DNA of 64,000 nucleotides from assembly GCA_013376995.1 (NCBI GenBank), contig JACAAZ010000013.1:70645-134644 (forward strand), read 5' to 3'. The notes beneath the pieces were generated by a model. The model ran no database searches. It saw nothing but the letters and a program-made list of their open reading frames with translations, and had not been told where the DNA came from. Shown piece by piece: positions 53,301 through 61,167 of this stretch (position 1 is its first letter; each line of letters begins with the position of its first letter). A program made the translations under genes and the position numbers. The stretch is from Bacteroidota bacterium (GTDB lineage Bacteria; Bacteroidota; Bacteroidia; Bacteroidales; UBA4417).

Positions 53301-56197
53301 CACAGCAGACTAACTGGACTTTTAACCCGGCTACGGTCAACTATGGACAAACCTATGTGGTTGGCGTTGCCGGAGTTTATTGTTCAGGATTTAGCGATCA
53401 GGATACAGCCCTTTTAACCAGTAATTTCCTTTACCCTTCAAGGAACCTCCAGGTAACATCACCTTCAGGACAATTTGCACTCATACTGACCTGGGATGCC
53501 CCGTTAAGTGGAGATTACAGCGTAATTGGTTCCATACCTCGAAGTCAGTTTCAGAACTCATCTGTTGAATACAGTCCATACATTACACAGCGTTCCCAGG
53601 ATGATCAGCCTAATGCAATGTGGGATATATTACTTTTATTTCCCACAACTTCTGCTGGCCAGGCAGCGGTTTCCTCTGACGGGCTTTTTATTTATACAGC
53701 AGACTGGAACTCTGCTTCCTTCCATAAATATGAACTTTCCGGGAACTGGATTTCTGATTTTACCATAGCCGGTGCAGGGCAAATTCGCGACTTTGACTAC
53801 GCTAATGGTGTATTTTATGCAACAAACAACACCTCTGATATTCTAAAACTCGACCTTCTTAACCAATCTTTGCTTGGTACAATAAATACAACCTTACCAT
53901 ACTTAAGGCATATTGCATTTGATCATGCCCTTGATGGCGGTAATGGCGGTTTCTGGGTAGGTGGATTCTCTGATGAAAACCAGGTAACAATGAATGGCTC
54001 TTTGATACAGAGCCTTAACTCATTTAGCCTTACTTCCTGTTCAGGGTCTGCAATGGATACGATTACTCCGGGCGGTCCATATATCTGGTATTTTGACCAG
54101 GGGGGTAATGGTGCGGATATTTACCAGTTTGATGTTTATGCCAATCAATTTACAGGTTTTGTTCAGGATGCCACTACCTTGCCTGGTTACCAGTCCGGGC
54201 TTTCAGGAGGACTGGATTTTCAATCAGTAATTGTCAGTGGCCGTCCTGTATTGATCGGTTCAATCCAGCAATCTCCGAACCTCATTTTCCTGTATGAAAT
54301 GGAGAACAGCAATCCGACAAGTTGCGATTGTATGATAGGGTACAATATATACCGCGACGGTTTCCTTCTTGCCACAGTGCCTCCTGTTCCAACTTCTTAT
54401 TGGGATGTAAACCTGGATCCAGGCAATTATTGTTATGAAGTATCAGCCATCTACGATCTCACCAATTTCGGGTTTCCCGGGCAGGTCGGGGAATCTGTGA
54501 AGGACGGGCCTGAATGTGCCTCAATGTATTACGGACATATTTTGCCCTTTTTAGAGGACTGGACTTCGGGAACTTTTACCTTGAATGAATGGGCCGTGGG
54601 TAATAATTGGGGCATTGATGCACAAGTTGGGAAGGAAGCCCCCTCTGTAAAATTCAGCGGGGATCCTTTGATGTCCAATTACAACAGTTCGCTTGAAAGT
54701 TACTGGTTACTCAACCTACAGGGTGATACAACCATAATGTACAAAGCCTGGATTGATTTTGACCTTAAATTAGATGAGCAACTTGCTACCTCAAATGAGC
54801 ATTTGACTATTGAACTTTGGAATGGAAGTGACTGGGATTCAATTGCTGATTATTCAAATTGCAATAGTATGGATTGGACGTTGCAGCACCTGGATATCAC
54901 TGACCAGCTGACTACCGGGTCCTTCAAATTCAGGTTCAGGGCGCAAGGGTTAAATTCCTCAGATATCCAGGGCTGGTACATTGATAATATCCATGTTTAT
55001 TATGAATATATTTTGCCTCCACCACAAAACCTCATAGTACAGGCCACCGGAAATCCAACGAATGATATGCACCTCAGCTGGCAATTGCCTGCAGGGGCAG
55101 GTTCTAACGTAACCTACCAGCTTGATGATAATTCTGATGAAAATGGATGGTCCATTAACCCGGGATATGAAGGCTGGCTCGGAAATGAATTCCAGGTTAC
55201 GGACCATGGCTTACTAAAGGATGCAAGCCTTTTTTGGCAGGCGAATTCAGGTTCTCAAGCTGAGTCTCTATCCATGGACATATTTGATTCAAACAGGACG
55301 TTAATAGGTTCGTCAGCTACTTTTGTACCGGTTGATAATACCTGGCAAACAATTTCATTACCGGATATCCCTTTCACCGGTACTTTTTATGCCATGGTAC
55401 ACTGGAACATGCTTGCCGGACCCACAAACGCCCTGGGTTCAGATGAAAATGGTTCCAATTCATCTGAGAATCCTGGTTGGTATTACGATGGTTCAACCTG
55501 GTCGCACCTTTCAGACTTTGGTTACAACCCCAATGTTTTCCTGCTAAGGGTCAAAGCGCACCTTGAATCAGGAGATCACAAGGAATTAAAACCAGCCAAC
55601 CAAAAACCAGTCTTTTCGCCTGAACTTTCCCCTGGCCGGAAAGCACTTGTCCAATCTCATAAACAAATTAGCCCCACAGTATTTAAGGAAATGTATGTAC
55701 CAGGCAAAATGATCGATTTGAATGGACTTTCAGGCTATAATATCTATAAGCAATATTACCTGGATCCATTGCCAGGCCAGTATGATACCCTGAGTCCATG
55801 GGAATATGTCGGGAGTACAACTGACAATGAATTTATGGACATGGATCTGTTCAACAATTGCTATACTTACCGTGTAACAGCCGTTTACACCTATGGTGAG
55901 TCGGTACCTTCCAATGAATATATGCAGTGCATTTCCAGTGGGGTCACAACATTGACGGCAAGAAGTATCAGGATTTACCCCAATCCCGCTTCAACAAACA
56001 TTTATATCGATATTACACCTGATGCCAAAGCCCTGGCAATCTATAATTCAATGGGTGCTTTGGTAAACAGGCTTAACATTAAGTTCGGCTCTCCTTCCAT
56101 ACTTGATGTTTCCGATTTTGAAGCAGGGGTGTATGCCATCAGGTTCAGGATGAAGGATGGATCTTTTGAAACGAGGAGATTCGAAGTTATACATTAA
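50372..56197 (+). CDS. Giant T9SS-exported multidomain surface protein
   Basis: A 1941-residue secreted protein. Signal peptide at residues 1-24. Residues about 90-230 are a GEVED-type domain (VWIDYNQNGSFEGSEL, GEVEDYTVIL); 292-370 a carboxypeptidase-regulatory-like beta domain (ITGTVTDSLSGAPVNG). About 796-965 and 1390-1545 are two choice-of-anchor-J/MAM-like jelly-roll modules (LNEDFEGSTFPPAGW; WCVDNIMVY; GWYIDNIHVYY). Between them lies propeller-like sequence (1060-1350), with fibronectin-like linkers. Residues about 1867-1941 are the T9SS sorting domain (IYPNPASTNIYI, VYAIRFRM). No enzyme domain is visible; probably adhesion or matrix binding. Confidence 0.87.
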   Translation: MKHLSSIILGVFFILEFSYIAQPQTLSSSAGNSTLSPDPTVYFSPDTVVNYQFPGSVEFVPFTLGNSGQSDLNFQFPDFADQPGKIASSYCAATATNCDEYIGRVQFGAIDNVSNCGHYNDFTAVSTGLTLNEMVPVTITNGGNAYTTDMVYVWIDYNQNGSFEGSELTTLSSTTGGATFTGNIIVPLTAVPGPTTMRIRMSYATAADPCGTQSYGEVEDYTVILIQSSFVTAVVPISGTISPGTSQEILADFSSVGPVYSLPGVYYYYLSLTTNDPVHPTMFVPCKMVVQCQPMITGTVTDSLSGAPVNGALVMAGSSYTYTLGDGTYTLLTGSGIFNLVVSAVGYTSVTVPVMVPACETVQLDASLIPAAYAPACASSVVDPGDFSSTTVWCAPQGPVQLYYDDGVAENCVCWQLAGNENAVRFTPQFYPAVVTEAMIYACDGSYPVGGSFIGQQFLIEVRAADGPGDMPGTLLDSIMLVALNSGWIRVTGLNSTISSGDFYLVMSETPNSSNSVPIGIDTTLPQAYRSYYRNSVTGEDWGLSPYQDMMIRATITTPQGDKLSLLNPSTIKSPYDSKPNDKTILLGKGEGKGKALSPSDQDQINTASQGIDHYEVWRITGFDPASGPQSGNMLLLDSAVYENMYTETGQVWAGVPQGWVAYGIRTVYDLGNKSEFTYSNPVPHKLFSNVMVYVNLACGMVPAVGAHVVFTGTDYPTITYSSTVSAFGFANFANIIQGNYQMQVTFPGFEEYGASELISGDTTFHVVLQDHTYKPQNLQVDDMTLVASWDPPQSILLNEDFEGSTFPPAGWHNSFAGAVGWYHTNSGHFGYYQVPQHTWYAMTFDGDAGTNNNGCCDRLITPELNLTNTTGYALDFDGFYLGNYGLIATVEISLDSCQTWIPIESIAASADWQHHSIDLSQWSGPGGANRIWIAFHSDDAGQWSTGWCVDNIMVYSDAVANQGYAVFLDGTLVGQTQQTNWTFNPATVNYGQTYVVGVAGVYCSGFSDQDTALLTSNFLYPSRNLQVTSPSGQFALILTWDAPLSGDYSVIGSIPRSQFQNSSVEYSPYITQRSQDDQPNAMWDILLLFPTTSAGQAAVSSDGLFIYTADWNSASFHKYELSGNWISDFTIAGAGQIRDFDYANGVFYATNNTSDILKLDLLNQSLLGTINTTLPYLRHIAFDHALDGGNGGFWVGGFSDENQVTMNGSLIQSLNSFSLTSCSGSAMDTITPGGPYIWYFDQGGNGADIYQFDVYANQFTGFVQDATTLPGYQSGLSGGLDFQSVIVSGRPVLIGSIQQSPNLIFLYEMENSNPTSCDCMIGYNIYRDGFLLATVPPVPTSYWDVNLDPGNYCYEVSAIYDLTNFGFPGQVGESVKDGPECASMYYGHILPFLEDWTSGTFTLNEWAVGNNWGIDAQVGKEAPSVKFSGDPLMSNYNSSLESYWLLNLQGDTTIMYKAWIDFDLKLDEQLATSNEHLTIELWNGSDWDSIADYSNCNSMDWTLQHLDITDQLTTGSFKFRFRAQGLNSSDIQGWYIDNIHVYYEYILPPPQNLIVQATGNPTNDMHLSWQLPAGAGSNVTYQLDDNSDENGWSINPGYEGWLGNEFQVTDHGLLKDASLFWQANSGSQAESLSMDIFDSNRTLIGSSATFVPVDNTWQTISLPDIPFTGTFYAMVHWNMLAGPTNALGSDENGSNSSENPGWYYDGSTWSHLSDFGYNPNVFLLRVKAHLESGDHKELKPANQKPVFSPELSPGRKALVQSHKQISPTVFKEMYVPGKMIDLNGLSGYNIYKQYYLDPLPGQYDTLSPWEYVGSTTDNEFMDMDLFNNCYTYRVTAVYTYGESVPSNEYMQCISSGVTTLTARSIRIYPNPASTNIYIDITPDAKALAIYNSMGALVNRLNIKFGSPSILDVSDFEAGVYAIRFRMKDGSFETRRFEVIH

Positions 56198-56257
56198 GGT
56201 TCATTTTCAAATTAGAAATCCTTAAGTAGATATGCAGAATTCAATAACTTCATAGGT

Positions 56258-56371
56258 ATGGAAAAGTGGGCAACAAGTGACAGCTGGATATGGATTGTTA
56301 CCTTAACAGGGCTGATGTTAGTTATTACTGTTGTCGGGTTATTACTCTTTGCTACCATTAGTTGTGGATGA
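56258..56371 (+). CDS. Candidate 37-residue single-pass membrane peptide
   Basis: A short ORF between two large T9SS genes: MEKWATSDSW, then a hydrophobic run (IWIVTLTGLMLVITVVGLLL) and FATISCG. The layout, a short polar start and one 20-22-residue transmembrane segment, fits a small membrane protein. No homologue is recognised, and no strong ribosome-binding site or promoter is visible, which is normal in this phylum. Could also be a chance ORF. Confidence 0.35.
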   Translation: MEKWATSDSWIWIVTLTGLMLVITVVGLLLFATISCG

Positions 56372-56423
56372 AATTTAACACTAGGTGAGAAATATAAAAC
56401 ATTGATATTTAACTTGTTAAATT

Positions 56424-58514
56424 ATGAAAAACAGTGTGCTATTGATTATTGTACTATTTGCATTTCATATAGTAAAAGCCCAGGAATGGCACTGGCAAAA
56501 CCCGTTGCCACAGGGGAATGCACTTACTTCCATTTGCTTCCCAACTCCAAGCATAGGCTATGTTTCAGGTAGCTGTGGTACACTGCTGAAAACTATCGAC
56601 GGTGGTCGGACTTGGAGTAGCTTGCATAGCAACATAGATTCTCCTCTGCGATCTGTATATTTTGTTAATCAACTTATTGGGTATGCCGCCGGCGGAGAGG
56701 AAACAAATGGCGTGATCCTGAAAACTACGGATGGTGGAGAATCCTGGGCTGCCATGACAGGGGCCAGCAATTCCGGCATTACCTCCGTCTTTTTTGTAAA
56801 TGAGAACACGGGTTTTGCGGTTAACTTTGATTGGGAAATACTGAAAACCACCAATGGGGGAATTTCCTGGACAAAATTTCCGGGTAACACCCCGGGGGAG
56901 CCCAACTCCATCTGTTTTACGGATGAAAATACAGGATATATTGCCGGTTCGGGATTTATGCTTAAAACCAACAATAGTGGACAGAGTTGGGAACCATTGA
57001 ACCTGCCTTCCATGGTCACGCTGTTTTCTGTCTGTTTCACTACAGCATCAACAGGCTATGCTGTTGGATCAGGTGGAGCGATCATCAAAACCACCAATGC
57101 AGGTGACAGTTGGAGCATACAAACAAGCGGAACAAACCTGTTCCTGACTTCAGTTAGTTTCAGTGATGCGAGCCATGGTTTTGCTGTAGGAGGTGATTTT
57201 AACCAGGTAGGTACAATCCTCAAAACAAGCAGTGGAGGAGCTGACTGGACCTCTGTCAGTGGGGGAAACAATCATCTCCTGTCTGTTATCATGCTTAACA
57301 GCTCAAATGTTATTGCAGTGGGGTATGAGGCTGTCATGAGACGGTCTGAGAATGGAGGTTCAACCTGGGATACTCTCCCTAATGGCTGTTCTGCTATAAT
57401 GCATGGAATTGATTTTTACGATGACCTCAGTGGAATAGCTGTAGGTGAAGATGGGAACATCCTGAAGACCCAGGATGGAGGCCTGAACTGGTCGAACTCC
57501 ACGAATTCAGTCCCTGAGTATTTTAATGCTGTGAGTATGCCCGGGAAGTTGATAGCCTATGCTGTTGGTGGGGGAGGAACAGTCATGAAAACGATTGATG
57601 GAGGCCAAAACTGGACATTGCTTGAAACTGGTGCCGGCTATAACTATATTGCTGTTCATTTCACCAATCCTGATAAGGGATATTTAGTAGGCAGTAATGG
57701 CTCAATAGTAAAAACTTCGGATGGGGGACTGACATGGGATATTTTCTCTGATGGAACTCCCAATGTGCTTTTTAATGTCTGTTTTCCAGACTCACTCACA
57801 GGCTATGGGGTTGGGTATGATCAGAATTATAACGAGATTATTCTCAAAACAGATAATGGAGGTGTTAGCTGGCTGCCTGTGTACAACAGCACAGGAGGCT
57901 ATCTCAAATCTGTCTTCTTTACTTCAAGTTATACTGGGTTTGTTGTGGGGTACCCTGTCATTTTGAAAACTGTGGATGGAGGACAAACCTGGGAAGAATA
58001 TGACCTGGAGTACCCGGGATCTTATTATCAATCCGTTTACTTCACCGACCGGTTAACTGGTTATGCGGTAGGGGAAGATGGTCTCTACTCTAAAACAACA
58101 GATGCAGGCTCTACATGGTCTACCTCAAGATTAACTGAAAATGCACTTCGCTATATTTATTTTACAAAGAATAAAACCGCTTATGTTTTGGGAATTGACG
58201 GTACTATCCTGAGTACCTATACAGGCAACGTTTCTATTCCGGAGCCTTTTAAGGTTGAATCCTCTTTGACGATTGCCCCCAACCCTGCAAAAGATAAGAT
58301 TTTGATCAGCTTAGGCAAGGAGTATAGTAGAAACAGTATGCTAACCATTATGGATATGAATGGCCGGCTAGTTCTTTCTCAACAAATATTAAATCAGGAC
58401 GAAACTGGTATAAATATCCAGGCACTGGCAGCTGGTTCATACCTGGTGCGTGTTACCTTAGCAAATGGGATAAGGTTAAACAAAAAGCTAATTGTTCTTC
58501 ACGAACTCAACTGA
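56424..58514 (+). CDS. T9SS-exported Ycf48/BNR-type propeller protein
   Basis: A 696-residue secreted protein with signal peptide (MKNSVLLIIVLFAFHIVKAQ). It carries thirteen copies of T-x-[DN]-[GA]-G-x-x-W (for example TIDGGRTW, TTDGGESW, TSDGGLTW), each in a unit of about 45 residues preceded by TGYAVG-like strands. This is the Ycf48/Hcf136 and Asp-box propeller pattern; thirteen to fourteen units suggest two seven-bladed propellers. The last 75 residues form a T9SS sorting domain (TIAPNPAKDKILIS; GSYLVRVTL). Likely structural or binding. Confidence 0.87.
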   Translation: MKNSVLLIIVLFAFHIVKAQEWHWQNPLPQGNALTSICFPTPSIGYVSGSCGTLLKTIDGGRTWSSLHSNIDSPLRSVYFVNQLIGYAAGGEETNGVILKTTDGGESWAAMTGASNSGITSVFFVNENTGFAVNFDWEILKTTNGGISWTKFPGNTPGEPNSICFTDENTGYIAGSGFMLKTNNSGQSWEPLNLPSMVTLFSVCFTTASTGYAVGSGGAIIKTTNAGDSWSIQTSGTNLFLTSVSFSDASHGFAVGGDFNQVGTILKTSSGGADWTSVSGGNNHLLSVIMLNSSNVIAVGYEAVMRRSENGGSTWDTLPNGCSAIMHGIDFYDDLSGIAVGEDGNILKTQDGGLNWSNSTNSVPEYFNAVSMPGKLIAYAVGGGGTVMKTIDGGQNWTLLETGAGYNYIAVHFTNPDKGYLVGSNGSIVKTSDGGLTWDIFSDGTPNVLFNVCFPDSLTGYGVGYDQNYNEIILKTDNGGVSWLPVYNSTGGYLKSVFFTSSYTGFVVGYPVILKTVDGGQTWEEYDLEYPGSYYQSVYFTDRLTGYAVGEDGLYSKTTDAGSTWSTSRLTENALRYIYFTKNKTAYVLGIDGTILSTYTGNVSIPEPFKVESSLTIAPNPAKDKILISLGKEYSRNSMLTIMDMNGRLVLSQQILNQDETGINIQALAAGSYLVRVTLANGIRLNKKLIVLHELN

Positions 58515-58521
58515 TTATCTA

Positions 58522-59025
58522 ATGGCTTGCAAGAAATTGATTTTATTAGCAATTGTATTTATTAGCATGTTACAGGCATTTTCGCAGGAAGTTAACCTTG
58601 GTATCTATACCGGGCTTGGCAGAGTTGACTATAAAAGCTATCCAACAATTGGTGGGTCTTTCGAATACAGGATCAAGAAATCCTACCTGTCCATCAATGT
58701 GAATCCCTATTTTGTGTTTTCGGAACAAAAGGTTCATACCACTTTGCCTTTATATTTGAAATTCATCATTGGAAAGCAATTCAGGGTTAGCCCGCTGGTT
58801 GGAGGCTTTATCCGGAGTGGGGACAGGCATGGATGGGAAGCAGGCCTGGAAATGGAATATCTTACAGTCAGGAAGCTCATGGTATTCTGGAGAGGAGAGT
58901 ACATGCTGGATTATTATAAGGATCCCTGGTATGCACATTCCAGTCAGGGTTCATATTATCTTGATAATGAGCATTCTGTATGGTTTAGCCTGGGGCTCAA
59001 GTGGAGGTTGCTATATAAACCATAA
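58522..59025 (+). CDS. Exported beta-barrel-like protein of unknown function
   Basis: A 167-residue protein with signal peptide from ATG 58522 (MACKKLILLAIVFISMLQAFSQ). The rest is rich in aromatic beta strands (VNLGIYTGLGRVDY, YLSINVNPYFVF, VWFSLGLKWRLLYK), suggesting a small outer-membrane barrel. An upstream in-frame start at 58492 lies inside the preceding gene and would ruin the signal. It begins eight bases after the stop of the Ycf48-like gene, so the pair may be co-transcribed. Confidence 0.65.
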   Translation: MACKKLILLAIVFISMLQAFSQEVNLGIYTGLGRVDYKSYPTIGGSFEYRIKKSYLSINVNPYFVFSEQKVHTTLPLYLKFIIGKQFRVSPLVGGFIRSGDRHGWEAGLEMEYLTVRKLMVFWRGEYMLDYYKDPWYAHSSQGSYYLDNEHSVWFSLGLKWRLLYKP

Positions 59026-59125
59026 ATAGCTGGAATCGATAATAATTATTTTCCGTGGATAATGTCGGATTACTTTTTGCCGTTATGATCGATAAATTAC
59101 CTGGTTAGACAAACTAACCTTAGAT

Positions 59126-59737
59126 TTGTATTTGAAAGATCATAAGGACCTTATCCTGGAACCAACCGGCACAAATATCATTCAAACCCTTGACCAAGCT
59201 ACTTTTGAGTTGCTGTTCCGCAGTGAATTCAAGGGCTTATGCTTCTTTGCTCAGAAGTATGTGAAGGATTTTGAAACTGCCAGGGAGATTGTCCAGGAAG
59301 CCTTTCTGAGCCTCTGGGAGAAGCGGGATACCATCGATGCTTCACGCCCGGTAAAATCCTATCTTGCTACCATTATCCATCATAAATGCCATAATCACCT
59401 GCGCGACAATAAGAAATTCGATACCGGCCTACTCGATATTGAAAATCTGCTTGAATTCAGGGATGTTGCTACACTGGATATACTTGTAGAAGAGGAACTG
59501 GCTAATGCAATACAACTTGCACTGGCTGAACTTCCTGAGAAATGCCGGGAGATCTTCATTCTTAACCGCTATGAAAACCTGAAGTATCACGAAATTGCAG
59601 ATAAACTCCAGCTTTCACAAAAAACCGTTGAAGCTCAGATGTCGAAAGCATTGCAACATTTCCGGGTAAGGCTGGCGGAGTACTTGCCGTTGATACTGGT
59701 GTTGATGATTTTGGAGAGTTGGGAAAGGTGGAGGTAG
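59126..59737 (+). CDS. ECF sigma factor of a sigma/FecR/TonB signalling set
   Basis: A 203-residue ECF sigma factor. Region 2: FARQKYV-like segment reading FFAQKYVKDFETAREIVQEAF and VKSYLATIIHHKCHNHLR; region 4: RYENLKYHEIADKLQLSQKTVEAQMSKALQHF. It resembles the Bacteroides-expansion sigma-70 family that is always paired with FecR. The TTG start at 59126 overlaps a TAGATTTG at 59121-59128, a perfect -7 element, so either the true start is a later codon or the motif is chance. The FecR gene follows after a repeat-rich gap. Confidence 0.88.
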   Translation: MYLKDHKDLILEPTGTNIIQTLDQATFELLFRSEFKGLCFFAQKYVKDFETAREIVQEAFLSLWEKRDTIDASRPVKSYLATIIHHKCHNHLRDNKKFDTGLLDIENLLEFRDVATLDILVEEELANAIQLALAELPEKCREIFILNRYENLKYHEIADKLQLSQKTVEAQMSKALQHFRVRLAEYLPLILVLMILESWERWR

Positions 59738-59749
59738 GAGGATGGAAGC

Positions 59750-59890
59750 CGGAAGACAGAAGCCGGAAGTGATGGAAAATTGAAAATATCAAATTGCAAA
59801 TAGGGGAGAAGACAAAAGATTGAGGTCAGAAGTCAGAAGTAAATGTTAAAGTGCAAAATGCAAATAAGAAAAAGACAAAAGATAAAAGTG
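59750..59890 (+). repeat. Low-complexity degenerate repeats (AAGCCGGAAG, GTCAGAAGT, AAATGCAAAT)
   Basis: Short imperfect duplications between the sigma stop and the 16-bp array; the sigma stop codon itself lies in GGTGGAGGTAGGAGG. No gene is seen in the sigma-FecR gap, 383 bases long. Confidence 0.55.
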
Positions 59891-59913
59891 AATAACAGTG
59901 AATTTATACATTT

Positions 59914-60041
59914 TCAACGCCGAACCCTTTAAACGCCGAACCCTTCAAACGCCGAACCCTTTAAACGCCGAACCCTTCAAACGCCGAACCCTTCAAACGC
60001 CGAACCCTTCAAACCTCGAACCCTTTAAACGCCGAACCAAT
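59914..60041 (+). repeat. 16-bp tandem repeat (YAAACGCCGAACCCTT), eight units
   Basis: Eight head-to-tail units of 16 bases, one of which carries CCTCG instead of CGCCG and the last diverging in its final three bases. They lie between the sigma factor and FecR gene, 79 bases before the FecR start. The following sequence (AATAACTAATAACCAACAACC) is a separate low-complexity stretch. Confidence 0.92.
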
Positions 60042-60120
60042 AACTAATAACCAACAACCAATAACTATTAACTCCTTCTAAGGGTAAAACCCTTTTTACG
60101 TGTATTATTTATACAAGACC

Positions 60121-61149
60121 ATGGAAGATTCACTGACATATTATACTGACCTGACATCCAGGTATTTCGCAGGAGAGGCTTCTTCTGATGAAATTCAGTT
60201 GTTGTCATCCTGGGTAAGCGAAAATGCCGGGAACCGGAAAATTTTTGAAGATTACAGGAAAGCCTGGGAATTGGTGGAACTGTCCGTTCTGGATCAGAAA
60301 GTAGATACGGATGCTGATTGGAAAGCCTTGGAAGCCAGGATGCAGGCTCCGGTTCAAGTTAAGGAAACTCCTGTTGTCCGGATGCCGGTAAATGAGGCTG
60401 CCTCAGGCCGTACTTCAGGTTGGTGGAAAATAGCAGCATCGGTACTGGTAATCCTCACTGCAGCCTCACTCTTGTATTATTATCTTTCAGGCCCATCCAC
60501 AGTGATTCTTACTGCTGATGCCGGAAGCCTGGAGCAAGTCCTTCCCGATGGTTCGGTTATTACCCTAAATAAAGGTGCTACCCTTGAATATCCCTCCCGT
60601 TTTTCCGGTAAAACCCGCCCGGTTAAATTGACCGGGGAGGCTTATTTTAACGTGGCCCACGACAAGTCAAAACCCTTTATAGTTAAAGGCAGTAATGTCA
60701 ATGTGGAAGTGCTGGGAACAATGTTTAACGTTAACACTAAAGCGGATGATGGAAAGATGAGTGTCGTGCTCACTACCGGTAAAATTGCATTGTATTTTAC
60801 TGATCGCTCAGCTGACAAGATCATCCTGAATCCTGGTGAAAAGGCAGATGTTTCACAAGAAAGCCATCAGATCCTCAAATCCGGCAACTCTGATCCAAAT
60901 TACCTTGCCTGGAAAACAGGGCAGATTGTTTTTGAGAATATTCCTCTTGGACAGATTATTCGCACCCTTAATACAGTTTACCATACCAATATTATGCTGG
61001 CAAACCAGAGCCTTGGGAACTGCAGGGTTACTGCAAGTTTTGATCACCAGTCAGTTACTGCGGTTTTGAATGTGATCAAAACCACACTCGATCTCAGCGT
61101 TACTCAACAAGGAAATTTCATTACACTTTCAGGCAAACCCTGCAATTAA
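60121..61149 (+). CDS. FecR-family anti-sigma factor
   Basis: A 342-residue single-pass protein that holds the ECF sigma factor and relays the signal from the TonB receptor. N-terminal cytoplasmic part residues 1-100, membrane helix about 102-122 (IAASVLVILTAASLLYYY), periplasmic FecR domain (VLPDGSVITLNKGATLEYP, GEAYFNVAHD, FIVKGSNVNVEVLGTMFNV), then a DUF4974-type STN-like C-terminus (IPLGQIIRTLNTVYHTNI). Start at ATG 60121 preferred to GTG 60100. The TonB receptor starts 18 bases after its stop. Confidence 0.9.
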   Translation: MEDSLTYYTDLTSRYFAGEASSDEIQLLSSWVSENAGNRKIFEDYRKAWELVELSVLDQKVDTDADWKALEARMQAPVQVKETPVVRMPVNEAASGRTSGWWKIAASVLVILTAASLLYYYLSGPSTVILTADAGSLEQVLPDGSVITLNKGATLEYPSRFSGKTRPVKLTGEAYFNVAHDKSKPFIVKGSNVNVEVLGTMFNVNTKADDGKMSVVLTTGKIALYFTDRSADKIILNPGEKADVSQESHQILKSGNSDPNYLAWKTGQIVFENIPLGQIIRTLNTVYHTNIMLANQSLGNCRVTASFDHQSVTAVLNVIKTTLDLSVTQQGNFITLSGKPCN

Positions 61150-61167
61150 CCTTCAGCCTTTACTGAT

